Below are positions 23,368-36,432 of a stretch of DNA of 64,000 bases, one piece after another (the stretch's first letter is position 1; each line of letters opens with the position of its first letter). The translations under genes were made by a program, and so were the position numbers. The notes beneath the pieces are model-generated. The model was not told the DNA's origin and did not search any database. It worked only from the letters and a program-made list of their open reading frames with translations. Origin of the DNA: Xiphydria camelus (taxonomy: Eukaryota; Arthropoda; Insecta; Hymenoptera; Xiphydriidae); assembly GCA_963678675.1 (NCBI GenBank), contig OY783197.1:28579470-28643469 (forward strand), in the 5' to 3' direction.

Positions 23368-25302
23368 TACTCCATTTGTGACCTACCATTGGCCTACTCA
23401 GTCTATAAGCGCCTATTTTAAACACATTTGGTGAAATGTTCATTAACAAACTATTTTAGTCTCAATATATAGGATTTCAGTACAGTGAAAAATCGACCTA
23501 CTGTACGCCTAAGCGAGTAGATCTGAAATGTCGACTCGGGGACGCTCCTCGGCCTGAGTTTTATAACATTGAAAAATAGGCTGAACACAGACCGAGAATT
23601 TTAACTCGGGTTCTTCACAGTCGAATCACGCGCGTGCTAAAAAATTGGAGACCGCTCGATCCTGACCGCGTCGACCTCTCGTATCGCGTAATATCGGGAT
23701 CGAAGGGGTGCGTGGGGAGAAGTCCCGCGTACACGGTATTCTCGACGAAAATTGCTCTCGAAGCGGGGATAAAGGGACAGGGTCGACAATGCGTCGGATA
23801 TCACCGCGGGAAAGCCTTGTTGGGACTGGCGACGTTATATCGCGTTCGGTCTTTCGCACCATCCGCTTATCGGTGACTGTATAGTGCGTGCACGTGACTC
23901 GGGAGAAGCTCTTTCGCCGGGATGCTTGGGAACTGTAACTCTATCCCGCGGACGAGGATACGGTGCAGGTGTTACAAAGCAGATACTGCGCGAAGATACT
24001 TCCTCTTCCTCTCTCTCTCTCTCTCTCCACTTGTAGAGCCGAGCGTTGACGAGGGGTTGGTCCGACATGATTTTTGATGGATACAGACATCTCGAGGGTC
24101 GATCGAGGCACTTTACAGAGATTTTTCCAAACGGTCTCTTTACTACTTTTTAATTTTTACATCAGTTCCTTTACATTGGTTGCTCTTAGTGGATTATCCT
24201 ACCCTTATGTTAGTTTTAACTTTACTTGGTTTTGTCGGTGTTACTGCGCGAGTAAATTTTAATGAAAAGTAAGGCTGAAGAGATCAGCGTGAGATGCTCC
24301 TTTTGTCAGGCTCTATCTCACAGTCTTTGCTCAGTTTCCACTTTTCATTTTTGTCTTTCAATTTGTTATCATTATCATTTTCTTCAGTTTTTTCTCTTCT
24401 CTTCTTTGCATATGTGCTTTTAGGAAACTTTGTCTTAGAGCACGAGTGAATAAACGCACCTCCTCCTTCTTCTTCTCTCTCGACCGCAGAAATGCGTAAG
24501 ACACAAGCGTTGCGCGAGAAAATTTTATTTATTTAAATCAAAGGAAGGAAAATATCGCGAAAAACGTCGGACAGACGGTAAGCGTCAGTACGTGCCTGGG
24601 GGGAATGCCTATTTAAGAAGCCCCGGATTTAGGCGAGTATACATATATACGGTGCGCCTCTCTCGCCGACGACCGTGAGACTCCCCCAAAATCGTCGATG
24701 CCCGCACACCCACCGCTTCGACCGATATTGCGGACCGGAGACGCAAATATCGCGTGGAATCCCGCGAAAGGGATTCCGCCTTGTTGTTTTTCCAGCGCGG
24801 ATCCGCCGGGCCCGGCGGAAGGGGAGGAACGACGCGAAATAGGGCGAGCGAAGCGAGGGAATGGAAAAGTAGCGGAAGAACGAAGTCATCCCCCCCTCGT
24901 AAATTCGTAGAATGGCACGCCGGTCGGACAGACGAGAGAGTGTAGCGCGGCGAGACGTCGCAACCTAATTTGATTCGGTTCGCGACGTTTTATTCGGCAG
25001 CGTAAAAATCGGGACGGAGAGTCTGGAGGAGCGAGCGGCATCTCGTCGTTATCGCGCGCGTCTCCCGCGCTTTGCTCGGAACGAGTGTCCGCGGTGCTCT
25101 CTTCGAGCCGGACGCGTTTTGCTATACCTACATACGACACGTGGAACGACGAGACACGCGATTTCACGTAACGATGCGAACTATACGCGGTCGACGTACG
25201 ACCCGATGGGAGAATACGAGTGGCGTGTATCGAATTCGCTGTCGTATTTGGAATTTACGCCGTTTGTGTAGCCCAATTTTTGGTCTCTTTTCGAAAGATG
25301 TA

Positions 25303-25539
25303 TACTGTAAAAAAATCGTACTACATTAAATACAATTGAAACGTAAAGCTTTTATCCGGTACGTGATTGCGAAAATTATTATACTCCGTTACGTAATTTA
25401 TAAGGGCAATTTCACAGGGAACTATATTAATTGTCATGAGATTACAGAGTATTTTAATTTTCATAATCACGCATTGAAAAGAAAAGTCTTGTATAAAAGT
25501 ACATATGTATGTAAAAGATAGAAATTTGTTTTACAGTGC
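25303..25539. mobile_element. MITE family K, copy 3
   Basis: The ends are actgtaaaaaaatcg and gttttacagtgc, with internal agggcaatttcaca and ttttcataatcacgcatt shared with the other K copies. Confidence 0.7.
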
Positions 25540-25778
25540 ACGGTTATAATTTGAAGGATTTCACCGAAGCAATCATTTATTCTCGCGGAATCTAAAAATG
25601 TCGAAATTCGAAATCTACATTTTCCCAACACATCCAGAAATACGGAGCTATGCAACTTGTATTCTCCGCGTGTTCATACGTACCGTTACGTTGTCCCGAG
25701 TATAATCGGCGCGAGCCGTCGTATAGGAGAATTCCTTCGCGGAGGAATTCATAAAGAGTAGCTCAAGAAACAGAGAGA

Positions 25779-26181
25779 ATGGGCATGTTCACAACTTTTT
25801 GTACAACTGTTTAAAGTGCATGAATCGGAAGATTAGGGTATTAAAGTAATGTATGTAAAAAATGGGTCATTAAAAAAATGTTTTTCCATTATTTTTGAGA
25901 TGTTAAAAAAGGCATTCGTTTTAAAGCGTCCCACTTTCACCGCCATTTTAACTGACCAATCAGAGTCGGGCAACAGATTCTCCACCATTCACAAACCCGG
26001 GTTTGGGCCCTTGCCAATGGCTTTAGTGACGTCACTAAGGATTTCGTTTGAATCGAAGTCAAACTTTAAACATTAAAAAAAAAAAGAAATTAGTGCTCAG
26101 AAAAAAAAGCAAACACACCTTATTAATAAGCACAAAAAGTGTCAACGAATGAGCAAAAAAAAAATCGTGAACATGCCCATT
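25779..26181. mobile_element. MITE family A, copy 2 (403 bp)
   Basis: The 15-bp TIRs AATGGGCATGTTCAC and GTGAACATGCCCATT are perfect here. Long blocks are nearly identical to copy 1, which lies 4.4 kb to the left in the same orientation. Confidence 0.87.
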
Positions 26182-27258
26182 TCGTCTACGCCCCGCTACT
26201 TTACATCGACGATCCAGTCAGCTGCGCGTGCCACTTTGATGCGTGACGCCGTGAACTTCAACCCCTACTCCCATCCCCGTCGCTCCGCTCGAAAGAGTTA
26301 TTTTTGGAATTTCAATCGACACGAGGTAGTCGCATTCGCTCGATCTCATCCACCCTTCGGTCGCGTTAGCCGACAGGGGTGTCCCCGTCACGGCCAGCAT
26401 CCCCTTTCGCCGTCGACGCCGATTTTACCGCGGCACCCCTCGCCCCGTGATAGAGAAGGAAAAAACTCGTCCATCCGAATACATCTCCCGGACATTTACT
26501 ATTCCTCTTCCCTCTCACCGATCCCTCTCCTCCTCCCGAGCGCGCAAACTCGAAGAAATATATAAATCGCATGATGATAAAAACCGCGCGCGGGAACGAT
26601 AAACGCGCGTTATCAAACCGACGGCCGAGATCGAAGTACAGCGCATGTGGGTCAAAAACGTAACAATAGCCGGAGGGAGCTTCTGTTCCTCCCTCCCGTC
26701 GTTCCCGAAAAACCCCTCTATTCGCGCGCGCGCGCGAATCGTCCGGTGCCTCGCGCCCGGCGCCGTCGTTTCGACGAGCCGCAATCGCGCGCGGATCCCC
26801 GTACTTTCCCGTGTTAACGATTTTCCCTCGTCAGTCTCCGTAATCGTCCGTCGTTTCGTCTCCGTGGCCGCGGCTGATGTTAATTCGTCGCTAATCCGGC
26901 GATAACGAAACGGGACATCAATTTAAGGCGTTTAAACGCGCCGGGAGGAACGACGACTTCCCTTTTGCATTAATTACACCGCGCCGAACGAGCCACGCCA
27001 ATTCCACGCGCCGCGCGATTCGACTATGCAGATTCCGCGCGGAGGAAACGATCCTCGGGCTTGCGAGGCTGTGCGCGATACGCCCCGGGCGAGAGGAGCC
27101 GATTTCTATGCAGAATCGCCGAGTCGATCGTTCGAGGGGAATCGCGCACGGAGGGGAAGAGACCCGACGAGTCGGCGATTTTATTCCAAATTCCGCGCGA
27201 AGAGCCGAGATCAACTTATTCCTCGGCTGTGTTCCTCTTCGTTTGGCGCAGGGAAGAG

Positions 27259-27567
27259 CACTGTGAAACAAATTTGTGTTAAATTTCACATGATGTATAA
27301 TTATTAATTATATTAATAATAGAAATTTAATATAATATATAATTATGTTAAATTGAATTCTATTGCATTTCTATTAAATTTCATACAATATACGATATAT
27401 AAAGCCTTTATCCAATAAGTGATTGTGAAACTTAATATGCTCGACTATGAAATTTATAAGGGATGTTTCATAAGGAAATGTATTCATTTTCATAATCACG
27501 TATTGGAAACAAACTTCGCATAAAAGTACGTTAAGAGAGAGAGAGAATAACAATTTTTGTTACAGTG
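27259..27567. mobile_element. MITE family K, copy 4
   Basis: The ends are cactgtgaaacaaatttg and ttgttacagtg. The left interior is expanded by AT-rich sequence. Confidence 0.7.
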
Positions 27568-28145
27568 TGACTAATCGAGAGAATCGCGTCGAGGTGCGAG
27601 GAAGAATTTTTCGAGATTGCGTTATCGCGCGATCAAGGTCTCATTAGCCGTCCCGGAAGTTTCGCCCGCGTGATTGGCCTTTAATTTTTATAGTTCAGCA
27701 TCCGAAGTGTCGTCTCAATTTATTCATTCAATTAACTCGAACCGTTCTGGTTTCCGGCGGCGGATTTTTTGCCGTCGCGCGTATGAATTTTCATTTCCGA
27801 ATCGCAGGTTCTCCGAACCATCGTCTCTATAAACACGTTTGTATAAATACGGATTTCTATTCGTTATTCGACGAATTTCGGAGATCCGAATGTTGGATCA
27901 CTAAACCGAGATGGACCGCCCGCGCGAATCAAGCGGAAAACGGGTTTCGATGCGCGCGTATTATTCGGCGGAGTCATCGAAACCTGACTATATGCAAAAA
28001 GCGTAATTTTCATAAAATTCTAGATAACATCATCGCGTCGATCTCGCCTGGGCACTTCCACATTCTCCAGATGAAGACGAGGAGACGCGTCGAAGACGAA
28101 TTTTGACTTCTCCTCAACGAATCGAGTCTTTTTTCAAACGATCTG

Positions 28146-28641
28146 CACTGAGGGAAGGTCTAATTGATTAAGAACTTAATGGAAACATTTATTTGAGATA
28201 GATAGAAGTACATTTATATCGAACACAAAAGTCTACTTGAATTAAACAGATGTTTTCCATTCCTTTTCAATCGAGTACGAGCCTACACTGAGAAAAATAA
28301 CCCGGTCAATGTTATCAAAATCCTGGACATCATAACCAAACCGTTTAGTGAAATATGGATCCTCTCTCTCTCTCCATCTGTCTGGTTAGAGTGACCATTT
28401 TCTTGTTAAAATAACCAGACATGTCGTTAGAATAACCAAATATTTGGTTCAACTTGCTAGTATTATATTTTGATTAGAATAACTAGACTCGTTTAACCAA
28501 GCCATTCTTCTCAGTGCAGTAAAACATTTATTCGTCATCCATTAATCGAAATAGACTTTTGCTCGACGCGAATAATTCCCCATTCGTCTCGAATAAATGT
28601 GTCCATTAAGTTCGTATTCAACTAGATCCTTTCCCTGGGGG
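28146..28641. mobile_element. MITE family D, copy 2, interrupted by a family E element
   Basis: The left end CACTGAGGGAAGGTCTAATT and the right end caactagatcctttccctgg are inverted. The family E element at 28286-28516 splits it. Confidence 0.75.
28286..28516. mobile_element. MITE family E, copy 1 (231 bp, nested in family D)
   Basis: The ends are CACTGAGAAAAATAACC and CTTCTCAGTG. The interior has recurring ataaccaga/aataaccaaa motifs. The second copy, at 32664, is in the opposite orientation. Confidence 0.8.
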
Positions 28642-31600
28642 CACTCGCCTTGTCCCGTTTCATCAGCAAAATAAGAACCCCTCGAGCCAATTACGGGAGA
28701 ACGAACCGATTAGACCTCGACACGATATATCCGTGCTATATTTCTTCCGCGGCCTTCGCTCTCCTCCTTCCTCGAGGCATCACCGTCTTATCGCGAACCG
28801 CGACCGACGCGCGCTCGAATACGATCCGGACAATGATCCGTCGCACCGGGACGTCCGACTCTCCGAGTTCCGCAATCGCCAAATATAAGCGACACGGCGT
28901 CTTCCCGGTCGCGACCGATGACACGGTCCGTCGAACTCATTCGACGAGCGCCTCCCGATGGTCGCGGCGATCGAGAACCCGGCGCCGAAAGTTCGCGCCG
29001 CGCCTTTTAAGGATTCGGACGACGAGGCATCCCGTCGCATTAAGTCTGCGCGGGAACCCGACGACGAAGCGTCGCCTCTTCTTTCTCCCCCGTTTCCCGT
29101 ATCGCGCGCGCGGGGAGCTCTCGACTCCGCCTACTCGAGCGCGAGAGCGTCCTCTTCAATTTGCATGTAAATGAGGAGACCGCGCGTATATATACACTCG
29201 CCACGCGAGCTATCGCGCGGAGTGCACGCACCCTGGCGAACACGGCGATAGCGCGGGAGACGAGACGCTATCTGGCGCACCGCATGGTACACGAGGTTGA
29301 GGAAATTAATAGTACGCGTCAATTCGCCGCGACGGAAGCATCCGTTCAATTCGGGAGGCGCGTCTCGCGAGGCGAGACTGACTTGCGAAACATCGGATCG
29401 TCCCCTGCGGCGCGCGGAAAAGTTTGAGCGAATTTTTTTCATCACACCTCGTTGCGAGGGGGGAGAGAAAAGGCTTTTGTCAAACCCCGCCCGGCGCGGG
29501 GATTGGCGAAAGTTTCGTCCCGATATCGACGATGCGAGCGGAATGCTCGAACTGTGATCACGACGCCGCTTTCGGGATCGACGCGTCGCCGGTGAGTTCG
29601 CAGAGCCGAGCGAGAAGTTGTACGAGCCGCAACGATCCGGTTGACCCCGGTGGACCGCGATAATGGGGGGTCGGGACGGGGATTTTCCGTTTTTTTTTTC
29701 TCTCTTCGAGTTTGCCCCGACTGTTGGAGTTTTGGCTCTTGAGAGAATCGCATCGCGGGAGACCGCGATGCGGGAGAAAGATAAATATCAGAATTTTTAG
29801 AACGAAAGGTCTCCCACCGGTGCGTGGTTCGATTGCGCAATCGGGGAGGGTTGTAGGAATTTTTAAATCCAACACACTGGTCGTTCGATCGTTTCAACTC
29901 CTTGAGAAATCTTCACGTTTCGAAAAGTGCATCGGTCCGCCGAGGAGATTGCCTCTGCGATCGTAGATATCACTTCTTCTCGATCGCTTCTCGTTTCATC
30001 GTTCGCCTTGTGCGGTTTACCAAATTTTCCGTTTTACGTGCCAAAGACGCCGCTGTAAATTCATTCGCGCGATGCTCGCTTCAGGGGATCGGTGGGATCT
30101 CGTAGATTCATATATTCGAAGAGATCCTCTGGTCTTCGCCAAGATTTTTTTTTTTTTTGAGAGAGGTGCCGACCGTTATCCACCGCTGTGGATATAACGG
30201 TTGAAGTGGGTACAAAATTTGCCATGTTCAAAATTGCCGGGCTATAACTGTTTTTGCGGTACGGAGCCGTTGACGTTTCTTTTTCGCAGAGTCGACGAAA
30301 AAATTCGGTTAAATTCCTCCTTCATTTTTACGGCTCTCCGATTTTTCCTCGCACCATAAACGCGCGTTTTCGTCGAAATATTTTAACTCGAGTCGTGTCT
30401 TTGCGATGGGGCACCTCACTGAATTCAAAATCAAAAACGCAGTTTATGAAAAATCGCCAATATCTCAGTATTCCCTTGGGATTTCCTCGATATGTTAATC
30501 TATGTATGATTTTTAGAATCGGCGTGAGAAAATACATCGGACAGGATGGTCGAGAGTTCGATTTGAGAGATTTCGATTTTTGCGAAAAATTGGAAAAATC
30601 TAAATTTTTTCCACCTCATCTTATGTATTTTTTTGCGCTGATTACGAAAATCACAGTTATCTGGTCGAAATCTCAAAGGATATACGAGATATCAGCGATT
30701 CAATATTTTTTTCCTCAGAAAATCATCGATATTCCTGTGTTCCACTTTTCCAGATGTGTTCGCTCTATCGCAAGGAAGATCGTACGACGACAAAAATGTA
30801 GTTTTGTAAAAAGAATGAAAATTGCGACTCTCTCGCACGGGATGCAAATATACCGGCAGGAGTCCGGTTTGCCAGAGCCCCGGTATAATTGCACAGTCGT
30901 TGTAATTACAACGTCTCTTGGGCGAAGGGGTGGCTTCGTCAAACCCTCGAACGACCGTAAAGTGGGTACTTACATTCGCGCGATGGGATATCGTCCCGCG
31001 GCCTCGCGATAAGGAATTTCGTCCCGCCATTGGCGTAGGCGAGAGGTGGTTCATCACCGGCTAATACCGGTTTCCTCGTTTAATTGACGCGGAATTTAGG
31101 AAACGCCTCGCGCGATGCGTTACGGCAAATGCGACGGGGAATTGGACGCTTCTAATCGAGCCGAAAGTCGAGTTCAATTGAGCCCTAATAGCGATCGGCC
31201 GTTTTCATCGCGCGAAAATAGGGAACGCGCGTTCCGAGAACGAATGCGTTTGATGAAACGTGCCCCGGCGATCGTTGAGTAAATATAGATATACGCGAAA
31301 CTTAATTAGCCGTGCGGCCACGTTCAGTGGATCGGAGGAAAGAGGAGCGAGGGACGTGGACTGGAGCGTACAGCTCACAAGAGTTGTTTCGTACGCGCTA
31401 CAGAGTCGAGGAACGAGAATTTATTTGGATGTTATATTTGCAGGTGCAGGGAACATCGATTTCGAGGACAATCGGCGCTTCAGAATATAATGAAAACGAT
31501 ATAGTAAGGATAATAAATTTACCCCTGATTTACCGCATTCGTTGAACCCAATAAATCGATAAGAATAAGCAATGGAAAAAATTCCAATTAAGGACCTTCT

Positions 31601-32663
31601 TCAATTTATTTGAAAATTTGAAAACGAAATTGAGACATCGGAAAAAAATCAATTTATCATTTTCATTAAAAAGAAAAAAATGTAAATTAAAGTTAAAGGA
31701 GATTTTAAACATAAATAATAGTTTATAGTCAAAAAAATTGTTAAAATAAAAATAAAATATATATACATATATAGTAATAATCGTTTTAAAGGAGATACTT
31801 GAGGAATTTATGAATATTCAATTTAAAACTAATAATTATAAAATGAAATTTCAATGTTATTTAAATTTACCGCATTCGTTGAAATAAAGAAGAGGAATCG
31901 ATAAATAAATCGTAGCGCGCACCCGGAACCATGGAAGTTTTTCTCTCCAAATTCAATTTGCATTACGTCAGATCGAATCGAATTCTCCTTGCGTTCCACC
32001 GACTTCGTGCAGACGTTCCGCGGCACGCTGTTACACAGCGAATCCCGTCACCTCACTGCGACGCAGTCGCGCGTGCGACTCCGCTTCAGAGGACTCCGGT
32101 ATCGAAAGCACTCTCCTTTTTGGACGTCACGTTAGGTTTTAGCGTGAGCTCACAGCGCCCCACGCGTCTCCTTTTTATTTCGTATCCACGAAACGAGAGG
32201 ACTTCGCGCCGCCGACAATGTCCTCGACAGGACGAAAGTTGGTCGAGAGATCGATGATTAGCCGAAACGAGGAGTCGGCTCCTTCGCGCAACGACCAGTG
32301 GATGCTGCGATATAGAAACTTGCCCAATTATTTCCCGGCGGGAGCAGCTAGATCGATTGAAGAAAAGTCAGCGAGGCGGAGCAACTCGCCGGGGATCTGC
32401 AGGCTGACGAACCTTCGGCACACTTCGATTCGATGCGCGACGGAAGTTTCCTCGTCTCCCAAATTTTCATTAACGAACCGGGCAAGATTTCGAGTGCGGT
32501 TAAAATTGAAATTAACTCGGCAATCACGAAGGTCTTCGAGGTGGGAAACGCGCGCTTCCGGGGTTAATAGATTTACCGTGGAATTGAGAGAACAGAGCGA
32601 TCGCATTTAGAATATCATTTACAGCGGTACTACGACGCAGTGTGCGCATATGGTGTGTGGGTA

Positions 32664-32898
32664 CACTGAGAAAAATAACTTGGTTAAAATGGCAAAATGC
32701 ATCTGGATAAACGAATTTAGGTAAACTAAAATACTAGTAAGTTGAATCAAATATCAAATTATTCTAACTACATGTTCAGTTATTCCAACTATGCATCTAG
32801 TTATTTTAACCAGAAAATTGCCAATTTAACCAAGCAGATGGAGGATCCGTGTTTCACCGAACGGTTTGGTCAAATTGACCAGGTTATTTTCCTAAGTG
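32664..32898. mobile_element. MITE family E, copy 2 (235 bp, inverted relative to copy 1)
   Basis: The ends are CACTGAGAAAAATAACTTGG and aggttattttcctaagtg. The reverse complement aligns with copy 1 over its full length. It abuts family F copy 3 with only 5 bp between. Confidence 0.8.
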
Positions 32899-32903
32899 CA
32901 TAT

Positions 32904-33115
32904 CATACGAGGCTAAATTTTCTCACCAGGAAAGAAACTTGAATATCACTATTATCTCATTACCTATGATCTTTTGGCTAATATTTACATAATACTTTTT
33001 TGAAGTTTACAATTTTATCTATAAAAATCTTGTATCGATGTAGGTCGAAAGTTAAAAAATAATGAGATAACAGTAATTCGAGTTTCTTTCCCGGTGAGGA
33101 AGTTTAGCCTCATAT
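32904..33115. mobile_element. MITE family F, copy 3
   Basis: The ends are catacgaggctaaatttt and aagtttagcctcatat, with the ttatctcatt arm block in both arms. Confidence 0.75.
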
Positions 33116-33902
33116 GGTATAAGGGGATCATCGGTCTTGAGGGAGAAAAAAATTAGACTGCCGCTGATGTGCAACGACGACCTCGCCTCATCCTGGGCTA
33201 TCGAGACTGCGAGGTAAAGAGATCGGTATTCGCGAGCGAGTGGATTTTACTTCGAACCCGCCACTCTTCCTTCGGCTGGAAAACAAACGCTGAGAATCAG
33301 CCACTCGACCCAAATAAAATGCCGAGCAGTTGGGAACGATCCCCTCGCGTACGAAGCATGCCGCCCTTCGAACCGCGCCGGGTGGTGCGGAATATCGCAG
33401 GAGGAATGGTAAATTTGTCGAAGAGATCGCGAACGCCTGCGGTCTCTCTCTCTCTCTCTCTATTTCTCCTCTCAGCTCGAATTCAGGCTCCATTTATTTT
33501 CCGTGCTCCGTATCGCGCCGCGAAATCAGTGCTCGGGCTGTCCGCCAGGGGCGAAAGATTTATCCGCCGACGCGCGATTGACGATAACGCAGCGCGAACG
33601 ACGGATTCGCGTTACGATCGCGCGATTAACCGAGGGAGACGACCGATCGCGTACTAATTTCCGACCCGAGCGTGGCTTATCACTTTGTAAAGCTCGAATT
33701 TAAGCGGAGAAGAGGATCACCGGGGCCGGGAGCTTAGTCTTCGCGACGTCAATTTGTCCTGACCAAAATTTACGAGAATCGCTCCCCGGGGTGTCTTACC
33801 GCCGTCCTTGGAGCGGGTCGGGCGACGCGAAAAACCCTCGACGCGTGTACCTGTATCATACCGATGACGTCTTCGAAAGTGCGGACGCAAACAACTCATT
33901 CG

Positions 33903-34445
33903 CCTCATAAGAAAAAAGAAATGATTACCACTCCTCTGAAATTTTGTTAGTAGCTTCGTTTTGCCGAGTCTGCCAACTTTTTTATCTGCGAAAAATCTGG
34001 TTGCCGCCGCGGTTTCGAGATGTTAATAAATAATTATGTAAAATTTATGAATTTTGTTTAGTGATGACCGACAAGTTGATTCTATGCCCGAAGTAAGACA
34101 AATATTTATGAAATCAAACGGTAACATTGTCCGACAAGTTTTCCGCCAGGTGTGTCCAGTCCGACACTCTGAACATGTGAAATTGATAAAATTTGTTAAC
34201 TAATTACCAACGAGCTCATTTTTTTCGCTAAAGATAGATGATTATTTATCAAATTTGATGGTAACATTGTCCGACAAGTTTTCTGCCGGGCGTGTCCAGT
34301 CCGACAATATTCATAATTTCGACATGTTTGTTAATTAATATCTCGAAACCCCAGCGGAAACCAGACTTTTCGCAGATAAAAAAGCTGGCAGACTCGGCCT
34401 CACAAAGTTTCAGAGGAGTCGTAATCATTTTTTTTTCTTATGAGG
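33903..34445. mobile_element. Element P, 543 bp with TIR arms of about 120 bp and internal direct repeats
   Basis: The termini CCTCATAAGAAAAAA and TTTTTTCTTATGAGG are perfect inverses, and the arms stay similar for about 120 bp. Inside, a segment of about 48 bp containing gtccgacaagtttt and gtgtccagtccgaca occurs twice (from 34120 and from 34260), 140 bp apart. There is no ORF of note. Confidence 0.8.
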
Positions 34446-35694
34446 GATCCCTTACTAGGAGGGACGTCGCGACGGATAAGTCGGGCTTCCGCGCGATCGG
34501 CTCCGGCATCCCTCGAGTAACGCACCCTCGCGTGCGGGTTACACCCGTAAAACGTTACGCGTATCGTCTCGGCGATGAAATTTAATCGAGGCCCGTGGAG
34601 ATGAAATATTTTCCAAGGGTTGCGTGCCGCGCGGGGCGGAGCGAATCGCCCCGTCGGCCCCCATTTTTCAAAGATCCCAATATGACCCTTAGCGCCGCGC
34701 GTGAATCCGAGACGCCGTTATTCGTATCCCCCCTAACTGGAGCAATTTCTTAGATCCGCGCGCGTCGTTACGAGAGCTTTCCGCATAACTCATCCGTCGC
34801 GTCGCGCGACTGTTCCGCTCGGACGTTCGGCATTCTTGCTGCTTTCACCCTTCGGCTTCCCCCCGATTCGCCTCGTGACGGGTAATTAATTGCGAAATCG
34901 GAATCCGGGGAAGTATTCCCCCTGCGCGCCCGGCGGATCGAAGCTTCGATGATAACGGCTTGATTCGCACGACGTTTTTCAATTCGACGCTCCCGGACGA
35001 GAGGGGGATCCGCCCGGCCGCGCGTCCATTCGCGGAAGAATGATTTAATTAACATTTAAATCTCGGAGGGGGAAACGAGGTGAAAGGCCAAAGGGATTCC
35101 GCGAAGTGCCGAATAGCGAGGAGAGGACGAGGAGGGGAAAAGGGCAGGCTGCGGGAACTCGAGTAGTCCTTAGCGGGGCGGCGGAGGGAGGGAGGGTGAG
35201 AATTGGCACCAGGGGAAATTCTAATCGGAGGAATTCGCGTAGGTGCTCCAGGGAGGATCGGCGGAGCGAGATTTCTTATCCGAGGGGAACAGCTTCGATG
35301 AAATTCGAGAAGGAGGTATTTCCGTCTCACTCCCTTTCGCCCTCCCGGCTTCCCTCTCGGTCCTTTTCATCCGCACCTCGTCGCGATGCCATCTGTGTCC
35401 GCGGGTATCGATCCCATCCCTTTGCAGCCGAGTTATACAGTGACCACACACAGAGGGTCTTCGCGCGATCGCCGGACTTTATCCCCCGTTGATTTGCCAG
35501 CCGGCGCGCGAAATCTCGAAGGACAGTGAGTTCTCGTCGAGGGAGGTTTTCGGATTGGCGGAGAAATTCCTTCGATTCGCCGAGGGTCGTTCGTTTCTGG
35601 TTACTGTCGAAGAGAGAGTTTCCTTTTGATGTCTTTTAAATCGATATTCCATTGAAGGGTGAATCGGAAAAAAGTGTAACGTCCCGCTGTGCGT

Positions 35695-35912
35695 ACAGAA
35701 CAAAAAAGTTATTTATTTATTGACACCAATGAAATGTGTTGATACACATCGATCAGATATAGTTTCCTTGCAATCACGTGGAATAGTATGTGATTGCAAG
35801 GAAGAAATATCTGATTAATATATGAAAAAAGATCTAATTAATGTAAATAAATAATTACTTGCGATCCTGTAAGTAATTTTTAGTAGGTCCAACTGATATT
35901 TTTTCTCTGGTA
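35695..35912. mobile_element. MITE family H, copy 3
   Basis: It carries attacttgcgatcctgtaag and ends ggtccaactgatattttttc then tctgg. The central pair ccttgcaatcacgtggaata / tatgtgattgcaagg forms an inner hairpin. Confidence 0.6.
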
Positions 35913-36165
35913 TGTTCGAGAGAAATGTGATGCGAATATAATTCTTTCGGGCAAATTACTGCCGAGTAGTGGAAAGAGAGAGAAAAACAAGATCCATTTT
36001 CGCAAAAATTGAAACAACACCAGACTCCGAATTCAATTCGATATAATGCAAAAATAACGCGAACGATTTAAAATATCGTACGTGTATCTTACCGTCATCG
36101 ATTTATGTATGTACATGTATTTGCATATGCATTCCCCGAGGCTGATGGTAATAATTGTTCAATGA

Positions 36166-36432
36166 CATACACACGATATATCGCCTATACACAAGAAAAG
36201 TGACACAATTTAAAATTGATGTCTTTACATGAGAAGCCTTTAAATTTATTGCAAAACTATTAAACCCTTCCTACTGTTTAACCTGTAAAATATCTGGGTT
36301 TTTTTGGTTATAAAACGTAACATATAGCCTCAAGTTGCATTCAGACACAAGTTTTTGTATCTAAATCGAGAAAACAGAATTTTTTGAGTTGTGTCACTTT
36401 TCTTGTGTACCTATAGGCGATATGTTATCATG
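36166..36432. mobile_element. MITE Q, 267 bp with TIRs of about 40 bp
   Basis: CACAAGAAAAGTGACACAA near the left end and its perfect inverse near the right end, with tcgcctata / tataggcga outside them. Confidence 0.75.

Noticed and set aside
24005..24040. CT microsatellite as a regulatory element
   Set aside because: Simple repeats of this kind occur several times (33442, 37737) with no positional link to genes.
33903..34445. CRISPR-like spaced repeat (gtccgacaag, two copies)
   Set aside because: Only two copies, inside a TIR element of a eukaryotic genome.
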